Origin: UBA1664 sp964531715
GTDB taxonomy: Bacteria; Pseudomonadota; Alphaproteobacteria; Micavibrionales; UBA1664
NCBI GenBank assembly: GCA_964531715.1
Contig: CAZHEE010000003.1
Location: 62,001-126,000 of the forward strand
Length of the DNA: 64,000 nt
Direction: 5' to 3'
Shown here: positions 24,631 to 34,661 of the stretch, piece after piece
How the letters are laid out: each line of letters opens with the position of its first letter
Position numbering within the stretch: position 1 is the first letter of the stretch
The notes under the pieces: model-generated
What the model was told of the DNA's origin: nothing
What the model saw: only the letters and a program-made list of their open reading frames with translations
The model's database searches: none
Translations under genes and position numbers: made by a program

Positions 24631-26760
24631 CTAATTATCATTCACCACGACACCGAGAAGATTTGTTTTCTTTAATATATCGAGACTACGCTCTATTTCG
24701 CTCGCTTGCGTTACGCCTTCACGCACGACAAAAAGGAAGGCATCAACATGCGGTAAAAACACGAGTGGGTCATCCTGCTGCAGCAACGGCGGCATGTCGT
24801 AAATAATAATACGGTCTTCATAACGCTCGCGAAGTTCTTTGGCGAGAATTTCCATTTGCGGCGAACCGATAGTCTCGGACGAATTATCAATCGCGTTTCC
24901 TGCCGGAAAAATTGTTATACGCTCAAAAGGCGGGCGGATCAGGCAATCTTTGACCAAGGCATCGCCCTTCAAATAATTTGTTAAACCAACTTCAGCATTC
25001 AAGCCGAATATATTTGCCAATGATGCTTTACGCAAATCAAGGTCGACCAGCAAAACCGTCTGCTTCAAATCCTGTGCAATACTTACCGCCAAATTCGAAG
25101 CAATCGTTGTTTTCCCATCACCATATCGTGCAGAACTGATTGCCAATGATTGATATTTATTATTCTTTAGTTTTTGCAGAATTTGTGTTCTTAAAAAACG
25201 AAAAATATCCGCTTGTTTATTATTTATCTGATGCGCAACAATTTTATTTGCTGCAAGTTTAGGATAATTTTGTGAGCCTTTTGCTTTCTTTAATTTCGGT
25301 ATACGAACAAGCGGAATGATACCGAATACTGATTTCAGGTGAGAAACACCGTTAATTGCGCCCGATAAATAATGAAGTGTAAAAATACTTCCAAACCCTG
25401 TAATTAATGCCAATATAAACCCGCAGGCTATGATAAATTTTTTTGATGGTTCTGTTACAAAAGGTAAACTTGCAGGCTCCGTAATAATCAGCCGTTGCCC
25501 GACTTGGCTATTCTCTATGGTTTTATTCATATCTGCGGCAAGCTTACGCGATTTTAAATCGCGATAGAGTGTCATCATATTCTCGTAATCGCGTGTTAAA
25601 GATGCTAAACGTTGTTCAGCCTCAGGGTTTGCAGCAATCGCACTTGAATATGTCATTTTCTGTTGCTCTAATTTATGTTTTTGCTGCAACAAGGCTTGCT
25701 GTTGTTCTTGTGCTGCGCTCAACTGCGTTATAATTTGTAAGTATGACGGATTATTTGCATCGCTATAATTTTCTTTTTGCTGCACATCTTCTTGGCTTTT
25801 TAAATTTTCAATTTGGCGGGCGGTTCTGCGCACATCCGGATGGTCGTGGCTGTAGCGTGATAACAAGCGATTATAATCTGCCTCAAGATTTCGGAGTTTT
25901 ACTGCTGCCGGTACTGTAATTTCTCCCCTGTTTCTATCAATCAGAGTTAAGTATGGTTCGGTTACAGCAAGCTGACTTTGCAAGGCACCGATACGTCCCA
26001 AATTCGCGGTAAGGTCACTCTCAATGGCTATTAATCGCGCATTGGCGGCCGCGCTTGCTTGTTGGTTGAAATTTAAAAGATCCGGGCGAATATTGCCGTT
26101 TTCGGCGCGAAATAATGCTATTTCAGCCTCGTGAGCTTCTAAAGATTGCGTTAAAATGTCAATCTGACCTTGCAAAAACACAAGTGTTTTTTCGGATGTT
26201 TGGCGACGCTCTTTCAAATCTTCCGCTAAAAATCGTGATGCTAATTCATCAACGGTTTGTTGCGCTTTTAATGGATCTTCATAAGTAAACTCAATCGTAA
26301 ATGCGATTGCAGATAATTCTTGTGCGCTTGCCTTTTGTGCAGAGATTGGACTGGCCAGTGAAGATGATAGTAAACGGATTTTTATGTCCGACCTCATTCT
26401 TGACGCCAATAGCTTTAAGGATTTTGATTGGACATTGTCATCATATAAATTCAAATCTTTAATAATCTGAGAAAGTGACTCAGACGACAAAACAATTTGT
26501 TTCAGACGATTAATTCTCAAGTCAATCAATGGATTATCCAGGTCATTAAATTGAGATGACGGCGCGCTTATTTCGGGTTGAACAACCTGAATAGTTATTT
26601 TGGATCTATAATAAGACCAGTAGGACGCAAATATAACGAACGCTGCAAAAACAGCCGAAAAAATAATTAAAAAGAGCCGATTTTTTTGTTTAAAAACATT
26701 TAAATACTCCATGTAAGCAGAGGATAAAAATGCCGGATTATCTGATATACGCGCAATCAT
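24631..26760 (-). CDS. polysaccharide co-polymerase / tyrosine autokinase (Wzc-like)
   Basis: A 709-residue inner-membrane protein. A first transmembrane helix lies near 30-50, followed by a Wzz-type periplasmic domain with long coiled coils (about 180-410) and a second helix near 450. The cytoplasmic BY-kinase domain has Walker A 'ARYGDGKTTIASN', Walker A' 'TVLLVDLDLRKASLANIFG' and Walker B 'IIIYDMPPLL'. It regulates chain length and export of capsule or exopolysaccharide. The usual C-terminal Tyr cluster is absent: the protein ends soon after 'LGVVVNDN', as in several alphaproteobacterial forms. It follows the barrel pseudogene directly. Confidence 0.87.
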   Translation of the reverse strand: MIARISDNPAFLSSAYMEYLNVFKQKNRLFLIIFSAVFAAFVIFASYWSYYRSKITIQVVQPEISAPSSQFNDLDNPLIDLRINRLKQIVLSSESLSQIIKDLNLYDDNVQSKSLKLLASRMRSDIKIRLLSSSLASPISAQKASAQELSAIAFTIEFTYEDPLKAQQTVDELASRFLAEDLKERRQTSEKTLVFLQGQIDILTQSLEAHEAEIALFRAENGNIRPDLLNFNQQASAAANARLIAIESDLTANLGRIGALQSQLAVTEPYLTLIDRNRGEITVPAAVKLRNLEADYNRLLSRYSHDHPDVRRTARQIENLKSQEDVQQKENYSDANNPSYLQIITQLSAAQEQQQALLQQKHKLEQQKMTYSSAIAANPEAEQRLASLTRDYENMMTLYRDLKSRKLAADMNKTIENSQVGQRLIITEPASLPFVTEPSKKFIIACGFILALITGFGSIFTLHYLSGAINGVSHLKSVFGIIPLVRIPKLKKAKGSQNYPKLAANKIVAHQINNKQADIFRFLRTQILQKLKNNKYQSLAISSARYGDGKTTIASNLAVSIAQDLKQTVLLVDLDLRKASLANIFGLNAEVGLTNYLKGDALVKDCLIRPPFERITIFPAGNAIDNSSETIGSPQMEILAKELRERYEDRIIIYDMPPLLQQDDPLVFLPHVDAFLFVVREGVTQASEIERSLDILKKTNLLGVVVNDN

Positions 26761-27906
26761 TTATCCCCCCTTTCCCAAATGATAATTTAATCCGACTTTA
26801 ATAATATTGCGTTGAGCATCCTCATTATTTTTATAATTTTCGTGGCGATATTTTTGATTGATAAAAAATTCCAGGCTATCCGAAAGATGATGTTTAAAAG
26901 CGAAATATTGCTCAAAGCCGTCTTTAAAACGATTGCTGAAAACTTTGTCGCGAACATTCCTTTCATAGTGACCGCCATAATCAAACAAGGTTTTTTCATT
27001 AAATTTAAATTGTTGTCCAACCTTAAAAGTAAGCAGATTAGTTTCACTTCCGTTAGCAAAAGCTTGCCTTGATTGTGCTATTTTTAAAATAGTCTCTGTT
27101 TTTTGACCTATGTAATTGATCTGGGCATCATAGGCCGGATTATACGCCCAGTCATTTTCGTTAATACCGCTAAAATTTTCATAGCGCGTGGCGAGAAAGC
27201 CGGCATTAAGGCTATATTCCATATTACGGCTTAATTTATTTGTAAAGCTCTAGCTTGGCCCAAAACTTAAGGCTTCCCGTTCACTTTGCAGAGATTGATA
27301 GAGCCGCGTTTGTAAATTGAAGCCAAGCCTTTTATTCTGCGATAATTTATAGAATAAGGATGGTTCTGCAGTTATAATCCTATAGTCAGTTAAGGATGCA
27401 TTGTCATATCGTGTTTTTTTCCATAGGGTCATCAGATTAAAGCTTAATCTCTTATTCAGCTGATATTGTATATCGGGCTTAAGCTGAAATGATTGCCAGC
27501 GGTCAGTTTGTGTTACAAGACCGAGTACAGGGTTTTGAATTGAACGGGTTGTGTCATATTGATATGCGCCACTCACGCTCACTATGCTTCGTTTAAATTC
27601 TTTTCGATAATCGACCGCACCGGATAAATCAGTGGAATTGAAATCAGATCGGTCAAAGCGATTATGATTAACCTCTAGTAATGCCGCAAAAGGACTATTA
27701 TCCGGGTTATGGACAGAAGCCTTTAAACCTGTTTCAAAACCCTTTATAGCAATGGCATTATCAATCTGCATCAGTGGATTATCATCCCATAATGGGGTTG
27801 TATTAATCTCTAATTGCCAAGAAGGTTGGGCATGGGCGGTGGGTATGCTTATTATAACAACCAGACAAATAAAACTTAGCCGTAGTAAGAACCTGTAATA
27901 ATTCAT
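26761..27906 (-). pseudogene. outer-membrane beta-barrel of the export operon, split by an amber codon
   Basis: A signal peptide (MNYYRFLLRLSFICLVVIISIPTAHAQ) is followed by amphipathic strands typical of the BBP2/EpsL-like barrel proteins found between wza and wzc. A TAG at 27250-27252 interrupts the frame, and the same frame continues without break ('SFTNKLSRNMEYSLNAGF...') to 26761. The two halves would make one barrel of about 380 residues ending 'KVGLNYHLGKGG'. The second half alone could start at ATG 27222 but has no signal peptide. It is a probable single-base nonsense mutation, a sequencing error, or suppressed. Loss would be expected to impair polysaccharide export. Confidence 0.8.
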
Positions 27907-27931
27907 GATGTTAATTATCAAAAATTGCAAA

Positions 27932-28507
27932 CTATTCGGGTACAACAACTACATCACCTGGTTGTAACTCTATATTACGGTCTAACTTTCGCCCCCTGAT
28001 AATATCAGCATAAGGGTAATCAATTTTTACTTGCTTGCCCGTGTCCGATGTTCGTAAGATAATTATATCATTTTTATCCGCAAAGGCGGTCAATCCGCCC
28101 GCTTGGCTTAATGCTTGTAAAACATTCATACGATTTGACAGTATCAGCGAACCGGGCTTTTGTACCTCGCCTATAACATTTATCGTTTGTCCGGATGGTG
28201 ATAAAACCGATGCCGATACTTCTGCATCCGGAATAATGGTTTCAAGACCGAGCTCTATCGTTTTTTCAAGCTCATTAAGTGTCATGTTTTTTGCATGAAT
28301 GATATCAATTAAAGGAAATGATAATGTTCCGTCTGCCAGGACTAAGACCTCATGATCAAGGTCCTCTTCACCCCATACACTGATTTGAAGGACATCACCC
28401 GGTAAAATTTTATAATTGCTGATGACCGGATTATGACTATATGCTTCAGAAGCGTTCGCTGTGACAGATATCAGAAACACTAAAAATACTATAAAACTTC
28501 TTAACAT
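27932..28507 (-). CDS. polysaccharide export outer-membrane protein (Wza-like)
   Basis: A 191-residue protein with a signal peptide (MLRSFIVFLVFLISVTANA), a Poly_export domain ('YKILPGDVLQISVWGEEDLDHEVLVLADGTLSFPLI') and one SLBB domain ('INVIGEVQKPGSLILSNRMNVLQALSQAGG'). It is shorter than E. coli Wza (379), with one SLBB repeat and no C-terminal helix, so it is the short periplasmic-ring form. The start at ATG 28507 gives the clean signal peptide; the longer frame to 28588 is unlikely. It is first in the wza-barrel-wzc operon. Confidence 0.87.
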   Translation of the reverse strand: MLRSFIVFLVFLISVTANASEAYSHNPVISNYKILPGDVLQISVWGEEDLDHEVLVLADGTLSFPLIDIIHAKNMTLNELEKTIELGLETIIPDAEVSASVLSPSGQTINVIGEVQKPGSLILSNRMNVLQALSQAGGLTAFADKNDIIILRTSDTGKQVKIDYPYADIIRGRKLDRNIELQPGDVVVVPE

Positions 28508-28683
28508 CCCTGATCCTACATTTGTATGTTTTATGTAAGTAAACAGTAAGTCTGTGTGAGAAGAAATACTCAGCCAAAAGTTAAACACACATAAATAAGC
28601 AGAATGATATCTTTGCTGTTTTTTAAGAAATTTAAGCGTATTATAAAGAATTAATTTTTAATAATCGTAAGCCAAACCTAAAA

Positions 28684-29658
28684 ATGTCAAATCAAAATAT
28701 AATAGCCGATGAATATATGGCGATTTCAATCCCCGAGGCCGATGTCGATACAATGGAGATGTTCGGGTTGAACATCCCTTTTCCGGTCAAAAGATTCGGG
28801 CTTCAAACCGAGTTTGTGCCCCCTTTGGATGAGGCCTATGTGTTTGATTACGATACGACACTTGCGATTTTATCGGGCTTTATGTTTAACCGTCGCGTGA
28901 TGATTCAAGGGTTTCACGGTACAGGTAAGTCCTCGCATATTGAGCAGGTCGCCGCCCGCCTTAATTGGCCTTGTGTACGCATTAACCTTGATTCGCATGT
29001 GACCAGAATTGATTTGATGGGCAAAGATCAGATTATTCTAAAAGAAGGTCGCCAGGTCACGGAATATAAGGAAGGCCTGCTGCCCTGGGCCATGCAGAAC
29101 CCTGTTGCGCTTGTTTTCGATGAATATGATGCAGGTCGCCCTGACATTATGTTTGTGATACAGCGTCTGCTGGAAACCGAGGGTCGTCTGACTATGTTGG
29201 AGCAAAATAAAGTAATCCGCGGCCATCGGTCTTTTAGGCTGTTTGCAACGACGAACACAATCGGATTGGGTGATAGTTCAGGCCTTTATCACGGTACGAA
29301 TCAGATTAATGCCGCCCAAATGGACAGGTGGAACATTGTTCAGGCCCTGAATTACCTGCCGCATGAACGTGAAGTTGCCATTGTTCGCTCCCGCTTCCCT
29401 GATTATGAGATGAATGAGGTGAGTCGTATGGTTAACCTCGCCGATATGACGCGCACTGGTTTTATGGCGGGGGATCTATCGTCCCTTATGTCACCCCGCT
29501 CGGTCATGAGCTGGGTCGAAAATGAAATGATTTTTAAAGACCGCGAAACCGCCTTCCGCCTTACATACCTTAATAAATGTGACGAGACGGAACGCCCTAT
29601 TATCAACGAATATTATCAGCGCATTTTCGGCGTTGATATCATGCCGACCCTTGCCTGA
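28684..29658 (+). CDS. cobS: CobS-type AAA+ ATPase
   Basis: A 324-residue MoxR-like AAA+ protein. It has Walker A 'IQGFHGTGKSSHIEQVAARLNW', Walker B 'PVALVFDEYDAGRPD', sensor 'RLFATTNTIGLGD' and the N-terminal 'FGLNIPFPVKRFG' typical of CobS. It powers Co insertion by aerobic cobaltochelatase CobNST when CobN is present. Alphaproteobacteria without B12 synthesis also keep cobST, so another MoxR-type role is possible. Followed by cobT with overlap. Confidence 0.92.
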   Translation: MSNQNIIADEYMAISIPEADVDTMEMFGLNIPFPVKRFGLQTEFVPPLDEAYVFDYDTTLAILSGFMFNRRVMIQGFHGTGKSSHIEQVAARLNWPCVRINLDSHVTRIDLMGKDQIILKEGRQVTEYKEGLLPWAMQNPVALVFDEYDAGRPDIMFVIQRLLETEGRLTMLEQNKVIRGHRSFRLFATTNTIGLGDSSGLYHGTNQINAAQMDRWNIVQALNYLPHEREVAIVRSRFPDYEMNEVSRMVNLADMTRTGFMAGDLSSLMSPRSVMSWVENEMIFKDRETAFRLTYLNKCDETERPIINEYYQRIFGVDIMPTLA

Positions 29659-31549
29659 CCAAACACCACCATCAAAAAGCAACCTTGATGCCGAAAATCG
29701 CACAAGGTCGGCCTATCGTGCTGTCTCAGGCGATTATGCCGGTGATGCGGATTTCAGCGGCGGCGGGAAAAGCGCGTTAGAAAGCGGGGATAAGCGCCTT
29801 TATCAAAAGCGTAAAAAAATTACGGCGCGCCTGCCTATGCCCCTTCCTGCCGAGACAATGGAACGGCAAGGTTATTTAAGAGGTGCGGCGGATTCCATTG
29901 CCCTTTACCGCCGCTATCATAAGCAACAGATTAATACGACAGTTAACACGCCTCAGGCTCAAGCGATTTTTGACCTGCTAGAACAAGCGCGATGCGAAGC
30001 CCTCGGCATTCGGCAAATGGTCGGCGTTGCCAAAAATCTGTCCGATGCATTAGAGGAAGCCTGCCTTAAAAAAGGCTATGACAAGGCCGAAGAAGTCTCG
30101 CTTGAAGACGGACTTTACGCCCTTGCTTTTGAAGGGTTAAGCCGTCAAAACCTACCGCCAACCGCTCGGCGCGCGGCTCATAAATGGCGGTTAACGATAG
30201 AACGGAAGCTCGGTTTCGGGTCATTCATCAAATTATTTACATTGATTGATAATCAGCAGGATTTCGCCGTTGCGGCCGATGAATTTATCGCGCGATTGCT
30301 GGACGTGCATCAGGATAATCCGCTGAATACAATGGATGATGTTTCACAAGAAACGGATGAACGCGAAGCTTCTGTCTCCACTCATGAGGACAATGAAAAC
30401 GATGAGGAGACTGATTCGCAAGGCGATAATACAGAAGACAGCTATCCCGAAAATTCATCTGGAGGAGGGCAGCAAAGCGGTAGCGATAAGGGCGGCGATG
30501 ACACCATGCAAAACCAAACCCCATCAGGTGGTAATGATGAGGGGGACGGGCAAGGCACGGCGGATGACGAAATCACCAGTCAGGACGGGGTTCTTCCGCA
30601 ACTTAAATCCGAACTGGACACGCGCAATGCCAATTACGCGGTTTATGCAAATGACTATGATGAAATGACCGACCCGCAAAAGCTTATCCCTGCGGCGGAA
30701 TTAAAGGCCTTGAGGGCTCAGCTGGATTCACAACTCCAACCCCTACAAGCAATGATTGGAAAGCTGGCGATTCGATTACAACGCCTATTACTGGCACAAA
30801 AACAGATGCGATGGGATTATAATCTGGAAGACGGGATTTTGGATACGAGCCGACTGACGCGTATTGTTGTCGACCCGAATCTTGAGCCGACATATAAAAA
30901 GGAAGTGCAATCTAACTTTAAAGATACGGTAATCAGCCTTTTGATTGATAATTCAGGCTCAATGCGCGGGAGGCCCATCACCGTTGCCGCGCTGACCACC
31001 GATATCCTCGCGAAAACTCTGGAGCGTGTCGGCGTGAGTGTTGAGATTCTCGGCTATACCACAGTGAATTGGAAGGGCGGGAAATCGCGTGCAGAGTGGG
31101 TCAAAAATGGTCGCCCGCCAAAGCCTGGTCGCCTCAATGATGTCCGCCATATTATTTATAAAAGCGCGGACATGCCGCTTCGCCGTGCCAAAAATAATCT
31201 CGGTCTGATGCTCAAAGAAGGTATTTTAAAAGAAAATATTGATGGTGAGGCTCTCCTTTGGGCTGCACAAAGGTTAATGCGCAGACGGGAAGAACGCAAA
31301 ATCCTGATGGTTGTGTCCGATGGCGCACCGGTTGATGATTCAACGCTTTCGGCAAATAGTTCAGGTTATCTTGAACGGGATTTAACGCGTGTTATTAATT
31401 ATATAACGGGACTTAATCAAATCGAGCTGACCGCGATCGGTATCGGGCATGATGTCGGCAAATATTATGACCGCGCGGTCACTATCCGCGATGTGGCAAC
31501 ACTCCCCGCCGTAATGATGAATGAACTCGCCGAATTATTTGATGAATGA
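29651..31549 (+). CDS. cobT: CobT-type VWA protein
   Basis: About 632 residues from TTG 29651, which overlaps the cobS stop by 8 nt; no ATG is placed well. An N-terminal helical domain (to about 240) is followed by an Asp/Glu/Ser/Gly-rich linker (about 240-330) and a C-terminal VWA domain with the MIDAS motif 'VISLLIDNSGSMRGRPI' and 'ILMVVSDGAPVDDST'. With CobS it forms the ATPase/adaptor complex of cobaltochelatase. No cobN or other B12 gene is in the window. The long acidic linker is normal for CobT. Confidence 0.9.
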   Translation: MPDQTPPSKSNLDAENRTRSAYRAVSGDYAGDADFSGGGKSALESGDKRLYQKRKKITARLPMPLPAETMERQGYLRGAADSIALYRRYHKQQINTTVNTPQAQAIFDLLEQARCEALGIRQMVGVAKNLSDALEEACLKKGYDKAEEVSLEDGLYALAFEGLSRQNLPPTARRAAHKWRLTIERKLGFGSFIKLFTLIDNQQDFAVAADEFIARLLDVHQDNPLNTMDDVSQETDEREASVSTHEDNENDEETDSQGDNTEDSYPENSSGGGQQSGSDKGGDDTMQNQTPSGGNDEGDGQGTADDEITSQDGVLPQLKSELDTRNANYAVYANDYDEMTDPQKLIPAAELKALRAQLDSQLQPLQAMIGKLAIRLQRLLLAQKQMRWDYNLEDGILDTSRLTRIVVDPNLEPTYKKEVQSNFKDTVISLLIDNSGSMRGRPITVAALTTDILAKTLERVGVSVEILGYTTVNWKGGKSRAEWVKNGRPPKPGRLNDVRHIIYKSADMPLRRAKNNLGLMLKEGILKENIDGEALLWAAQRLMRRREERKILMVVSDGAPVDDSTLSANSSGYLERDLTRVINYITGLNQIELTAIGIGHDVGKYYDRAVTIRDVATLPAVMMNELAELFDE

Positions 31550-31591
31550 TTCTATCTTTAATTATTTACTCTTATTCGTTATATATTTTAA

Positions 31592-32932
31592 ATGACTAAA
31601 GATAAAAAGCAGATATATAAGCCGAAACCCGTTTCAGGTTTTCCCGAATGGTTGCCGGAGGAGCGATTGGTAGAGCAAAAATGGCTCGACCATATTCGGC
31701 GCGTTTTTGAATCCTATGGCTACACCAATATAGAGACCCCTGCCGCAGAAGAAATTAATGTCCTGACCGCCAAGGGGGAGACGGATAAGGAAATTTATAC
31801 ACTCACACGCCTGCAAGCGGATGAAAGTGACACGAAAGAAGCGCGAATTGGGCTTCATTTCGACCAGACAGTACCGCTTGCCCGTTATACGGCCATGCAT
31901 TTTAATGAGCTGGACTTCCCGTTCAAACGCTATGCCATGCAAAAAGTCTGGCGTGGGGAGAGACCTCAACTTGGGCGCATGAGGGAGTTTTATCAGTGCG
32001 ATATTGATGTCATTCATGTTGATCACTTGCCGCTGCATTTCGATGCGGAAATGCCCGCCGTCATTTATGAAGTTTTTAAGGGACTTGATATCGGGCGGAT
32101 TCAGATACGGATTTCAAATCGGAAGATTTTGCTTGGGCTGTTAGAGGCTCTGAACATAAATGATGTTGTGCCGATTACACGCACCGTTGATAAGCTTGAT
32201 AAACTTGGGAAGGATGAGGTCAGCCGCCTCTTGGTTAAAGAATGTGGTCTAAGTGAAGAGCAAGCCTCATGCATTTTAGAGCTTGTTACACTTCAAATAA
32301 CAACGCAATCATTCGATGTATTGCTTCACGATTTCATTGCTCGCAATGACGTCATTGCGAGGAGCGATAGCGACGCGGCAATCCATACAATGCAAGAAGG
32401 CATAGAAGAACTCTCTTTCATACTCGACCAACTCTCACACCTGCCCGAGGGGGCGGTTGTTGCAGATTTATCTATCGTACGCGGCTTGGATTACTACACT
32501 GGAACCGTTTATGAAACGCGTCTGCTCGATATTCCCGAATTCACCTCCAGTGTGTGTTCAGGCGGTCGCTATGATGATTTGGCAGGAAGCTATATTAACA
32601 AGCACCTGCCTGGCGTTGGTATTTCAATCGGATTTACGCGCCTGTTCGATGTATTGCGTCATAATGGATATATAAAAACGGATAAGAAATGCCCGACAGA
32701 TATCCTTGTGATTTTACCTGAAGAAGACATGCGCACAAAAGCGCAAGACCACGCCGCAACCCTGCGCAAACAAGGTAAAAATGTTGAGGTATATCACGCC
32801 CCTCAAAAAATCGGGAAGCAAATTGCCTATGCCGAAAAGAAAGGTATTCCTTATGTTTACTTCCCTGACTTAGGCGAAATGAAAAACCTTGAAACAGGTG
32901 AACAATCAGAATACAACTTGAACAGTCGATAA
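31592..32932 (+). CDS. hisS: histidyl-tRNA synthetase
   Basis: A class II synthetase that charges tRNA-His. Motif 2 'RYAMQKVWRGERPQLGRMREFYQCDIDVI' near 115-145 and the HisA signature 'IVRGLDYYTGTVYETR' near 295-310 are clear. 'CSGGRYDDL' and a C-terminal anticodon domain (about 360-446) follow. The 446 residues include an extra segment near 247-266 ('IARNDVIARSDSDAAIHTM') that is the translation of a palindromic repeat (32340-32388), in frame and in the linker before the HisA box. tyrA follows after 7 nt. The form resembles the distinct alphaproteobacterial HisRS type, which I judge only from memory. Confidence 0.92.
   Translation: MTKDKKQIYKPKPVSGFPEWLPEERLVEQKWLDHIRRVFESYGYTNIETPAAEEINVLTAKGETDKEIYTLTRLQADESDTKEARIGLHFDQTVPLARYTAMHFNELDFPFKRYAMQKVWRGERPQLGRMREFYQCDIDVIHVDHLPLHFDAEMPAVIYEVFKGLDIGRIQIRISNRKILLGLLEALNINDVVPITRTVDKLDKLGKDEVSRLLVKECGLSEEQASCILELVTLQITTQSFDVLLHDFIARNDVIARSDSDAAIHTMQEGIEELSFILDQLSHLPEGAVVADLSIVRGLDYYTGTVYETRLLDIPEFTSSVCSGGRYDDLAGSYINKHLPGVGISIGFTRLFDVLRHNGYIKTDKKCPTDILVILPEEDMRTKAQDHAATLRKQGKNVEVYHAPQKIGKQIAYAEKKGIPYVYFPDLGEMKNLETGEQSEYNLNSR
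32340..32388 (+). repeat. palindromic repeat inserted in frame in hisS
   Basis: CTCGCAATGAC and GTCATTGCGAG abut as a perfect 22-bp palindrome (32340-32361), followed by GAGCGATAGCGACGCGGCAA and TCCATAC. The same words occur between fmt and def (38045-38133). It codes for about 17-19 extra residues of hisS. Confidence 0.85.
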
Positions 32933-32939
32933 TTTATTC

Positions 32940-33677
32940 ATGCAAAGCCTGTCAATCATTGGGGTCGGCGCTTTTGGTGAACTGGCCTATACACATTTAA
33001 AAGCGCATTTTAAATTAACACTCTACGATGCGCATAAAAATTTAAGCTGTTTTGTAGACTGTCATATAGCCAAAACAATTCAAGAAACTTGCGGCAATGA
33101 TATTATTCTTTTTTGCATACCAGTTCAGGCAATGGAGGGAACATTACGAGCAATCGCGCCGTTTTTAAAAAATGGTCAATTGGTTATGGATGTCGGCTCA
33201 GTCAAAACGAAGCCTGCACAATGGATGGCGGAGATCTTACCGGACACTGTTGATATAATTGCCACTCATCCTGTTTTTGGTCCAGAGAGTGCTAAAAAAG
33301 GGCTTGAGGGTGCTAATATCGTGCTTTGCAACATCCGCGGAGATCGTAAAAACTGCGTTCGAAACTTTCTTGAACAAAATTTTGCCTTCAATATTATCGA
33401 AAGCAGTGTTGAAGAGCATGATCGCGAAATGGCTTATGTTCAAGGGCTTACTCATATGATTGCCAAAATTTACAAGCTGATGAATGTCCCTCAAATGACG
33501 CAGACCAGTCGGACTTATGACCATTTGCTTGCGATGGTTGAACTTATCAAAAATGATAGTGACGAATTATTTCGTACTATACAAACCGAAAATCCTTACG
33601 TTGATCAGGTCAAGGCGGATTTCTTCGCCCATGTAAAATCTCTTGAAAAAACTTTACATGAGCCTCGGGAGTCTTAA
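32940..33677 (+). CDS. tyrA: prephenate dehydrogenase family protein
   Basis: It oxidatively decarboxylates prephenate (or arogenate) in tyrosine synthesis. It has an NAD-binding 'LSIIGVGAFGELAYTHLK' start, 'IILFCIPVQAMEGTLRAIAPFL', 'VMDVGSVKTKPAQWMAEILP' and 'IIATHPVFGPESA' with the catalytic His, then the helical dimer domain with 'HDREMAYVQGLTHMIAKIY'. The 245 residues are slightly short, with no ACT domain, so feedback control may be absent. The start ATG lies 7 nt after hisS. Confidence 0.87.
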   Translation: MQSLSIIGVGAFGELAYTHLKAHFKLTLYDAHKNLSCFVDCHIAKTIQETCGNDIILFCIPVQAMEGTLRAIAPFLKNGQLVMDVGSVKTKPAQWMAEILPDTVDIIATHPVFGPESAKKGLEGANIVLCNIRGDRKNCVRNFLEQNFAFNIIESSVEEHDREMAYVQGLTHMIAKIYKLMNVPQMTQTSRTYDHLLAMVELIKNDSDELFRTIQTENPYVDQVKADFFAHVKSLEKTLHEPRES

Positions 33678-33710
33678 ACTGTCCCAAAATATAAATTGAA
33701 GGACTCATAA

Positions 33711-34658
33711 ATGAAAACAGCTTTTATTTTCCCTGGGCAAGGCAGCCAGACACTCAGCATGGGACGCGAATTGGCAGATGCTTTTCCTTTGGCGCGTGAG
33801 GTCTTTGAAGAGGTCAATGACGCACTGGACATGAACCTTACAAACATTATATGGGGGGAGGATCAGGAAGCGCTCAATTTGACTGAGAATACACAACCCG
33901 CGCTTATGGCGTCCTCTCTAGCCGTCACTCGCGTTTTGGAAAAAGAAGGCGGCTTTAAGCTTCATGATAAGGCAACACATGTTGCGGGGCATTCCTTGGG
34001 CGAATATTCCGCGCTGACGGCTGTTCATGCCTTCACATTGGCGGATGCAGCAAGATTGCTGCAACTCAGGGGGCAAGCGATGCAACGCGCCGTCCCTGTC
34101 GGTGTTGGGGCGATGGCGGCGATTATTGGGCTGTCATTTGCAGAAGTGGACGCCATTACTAAGCAAGTCGCAAATGAGGATTTTGTATGTCAGGCGGCGA
34201 ATGATAATGCGGATGGGCAAACGGTGATTTCAGGGCATAAAGAAGCGGTCGAGGCCGCGATGGCTTTAGCAAATGAGAAAGGCGCGAAACGCGCGCTTCT
34301 CCTCCCCGTGTCTGCGCCGTTTCATTGTGCCTTGATGGAACCGGCGGCCAAAGAAATGGCGGAGGCTTTAGCACAAATAGATATTCATGCGCCTGCCTTG
34401 CCTTGTATTGCCAATGTCACGGCAAAGCCAGAAAATGAGCCTGATACCATCCGCAATTTATTGGTTGAGCAAATGACAGGCCGCGTTCGCTGGCGGGAGT
34501 CGGTTCACACGCTTGCAAATTTAGGCGTTGAACGCGCGGTTGAACTCGGCACGGGTAAAGTGCTATGCGGTTTAATTAAAAGAACTGATAAAACAATCAC
34601 GACGATGAATGCCGAGACGCCAAAGGATATAGAGGCTTTACTAGAGGTTTTGACTTAA
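33711..34658 (+). CDS. fabD: malonyl-CoA:ACP transacylase
   Basis: It loads malonyl groups on ACP for fatty-acid synthesis. It has 315 residues. 'FPGQGSQTLSMGREL' is at the start, the active Ser is in 'VAGHSLGEYSALTAVHAFTLADAARLL', the Arg is in 'LLQLRGQAMQRAVPVGVGAMAAIIG', and the catalytic His in 'LPVSAPFHCALMEPA'. A GAAGGA lies before the ATG at 33711. The common fabG-acpP-fabF genes do not follow; instead a convergent GNAT gene begins. Confidence 0.93.
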   Translation: MKTAFIFPGQGSQTLSMGRELADAFPLAREVFEEVNDALDMNLTNIIWGEDQEALNLTENTQPALMASSLAVTRVLEKEGGFKLHDKATHVAGHSLGEYSALTAVHAFTLADAARLLQLRGQAMQRAVPVGVGAMAAIIGLSFAEVDAITKQVANEDFVCQAANDNADGQTVISGHKEAVEAAMALANEKGAKRALLLPVSAPFHCALMEPAAKEMAEALAQIDIHAPALPCIANVTAKPENEPDTIRNLLVEQMTGRVRWRESVHTLANLGVERAVELGTGKVLCGLIKRTDKTITTMNAETPKDIEALLEVLT

Positions 34659-34661
34659 AAT

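Noticed and set aside
27250..27252. TAG read as pyrrolysine or another recoded amino acid
   Set aside because: No sign of a recoding system, and a simple nonsense change in a barrel strand explains it better.
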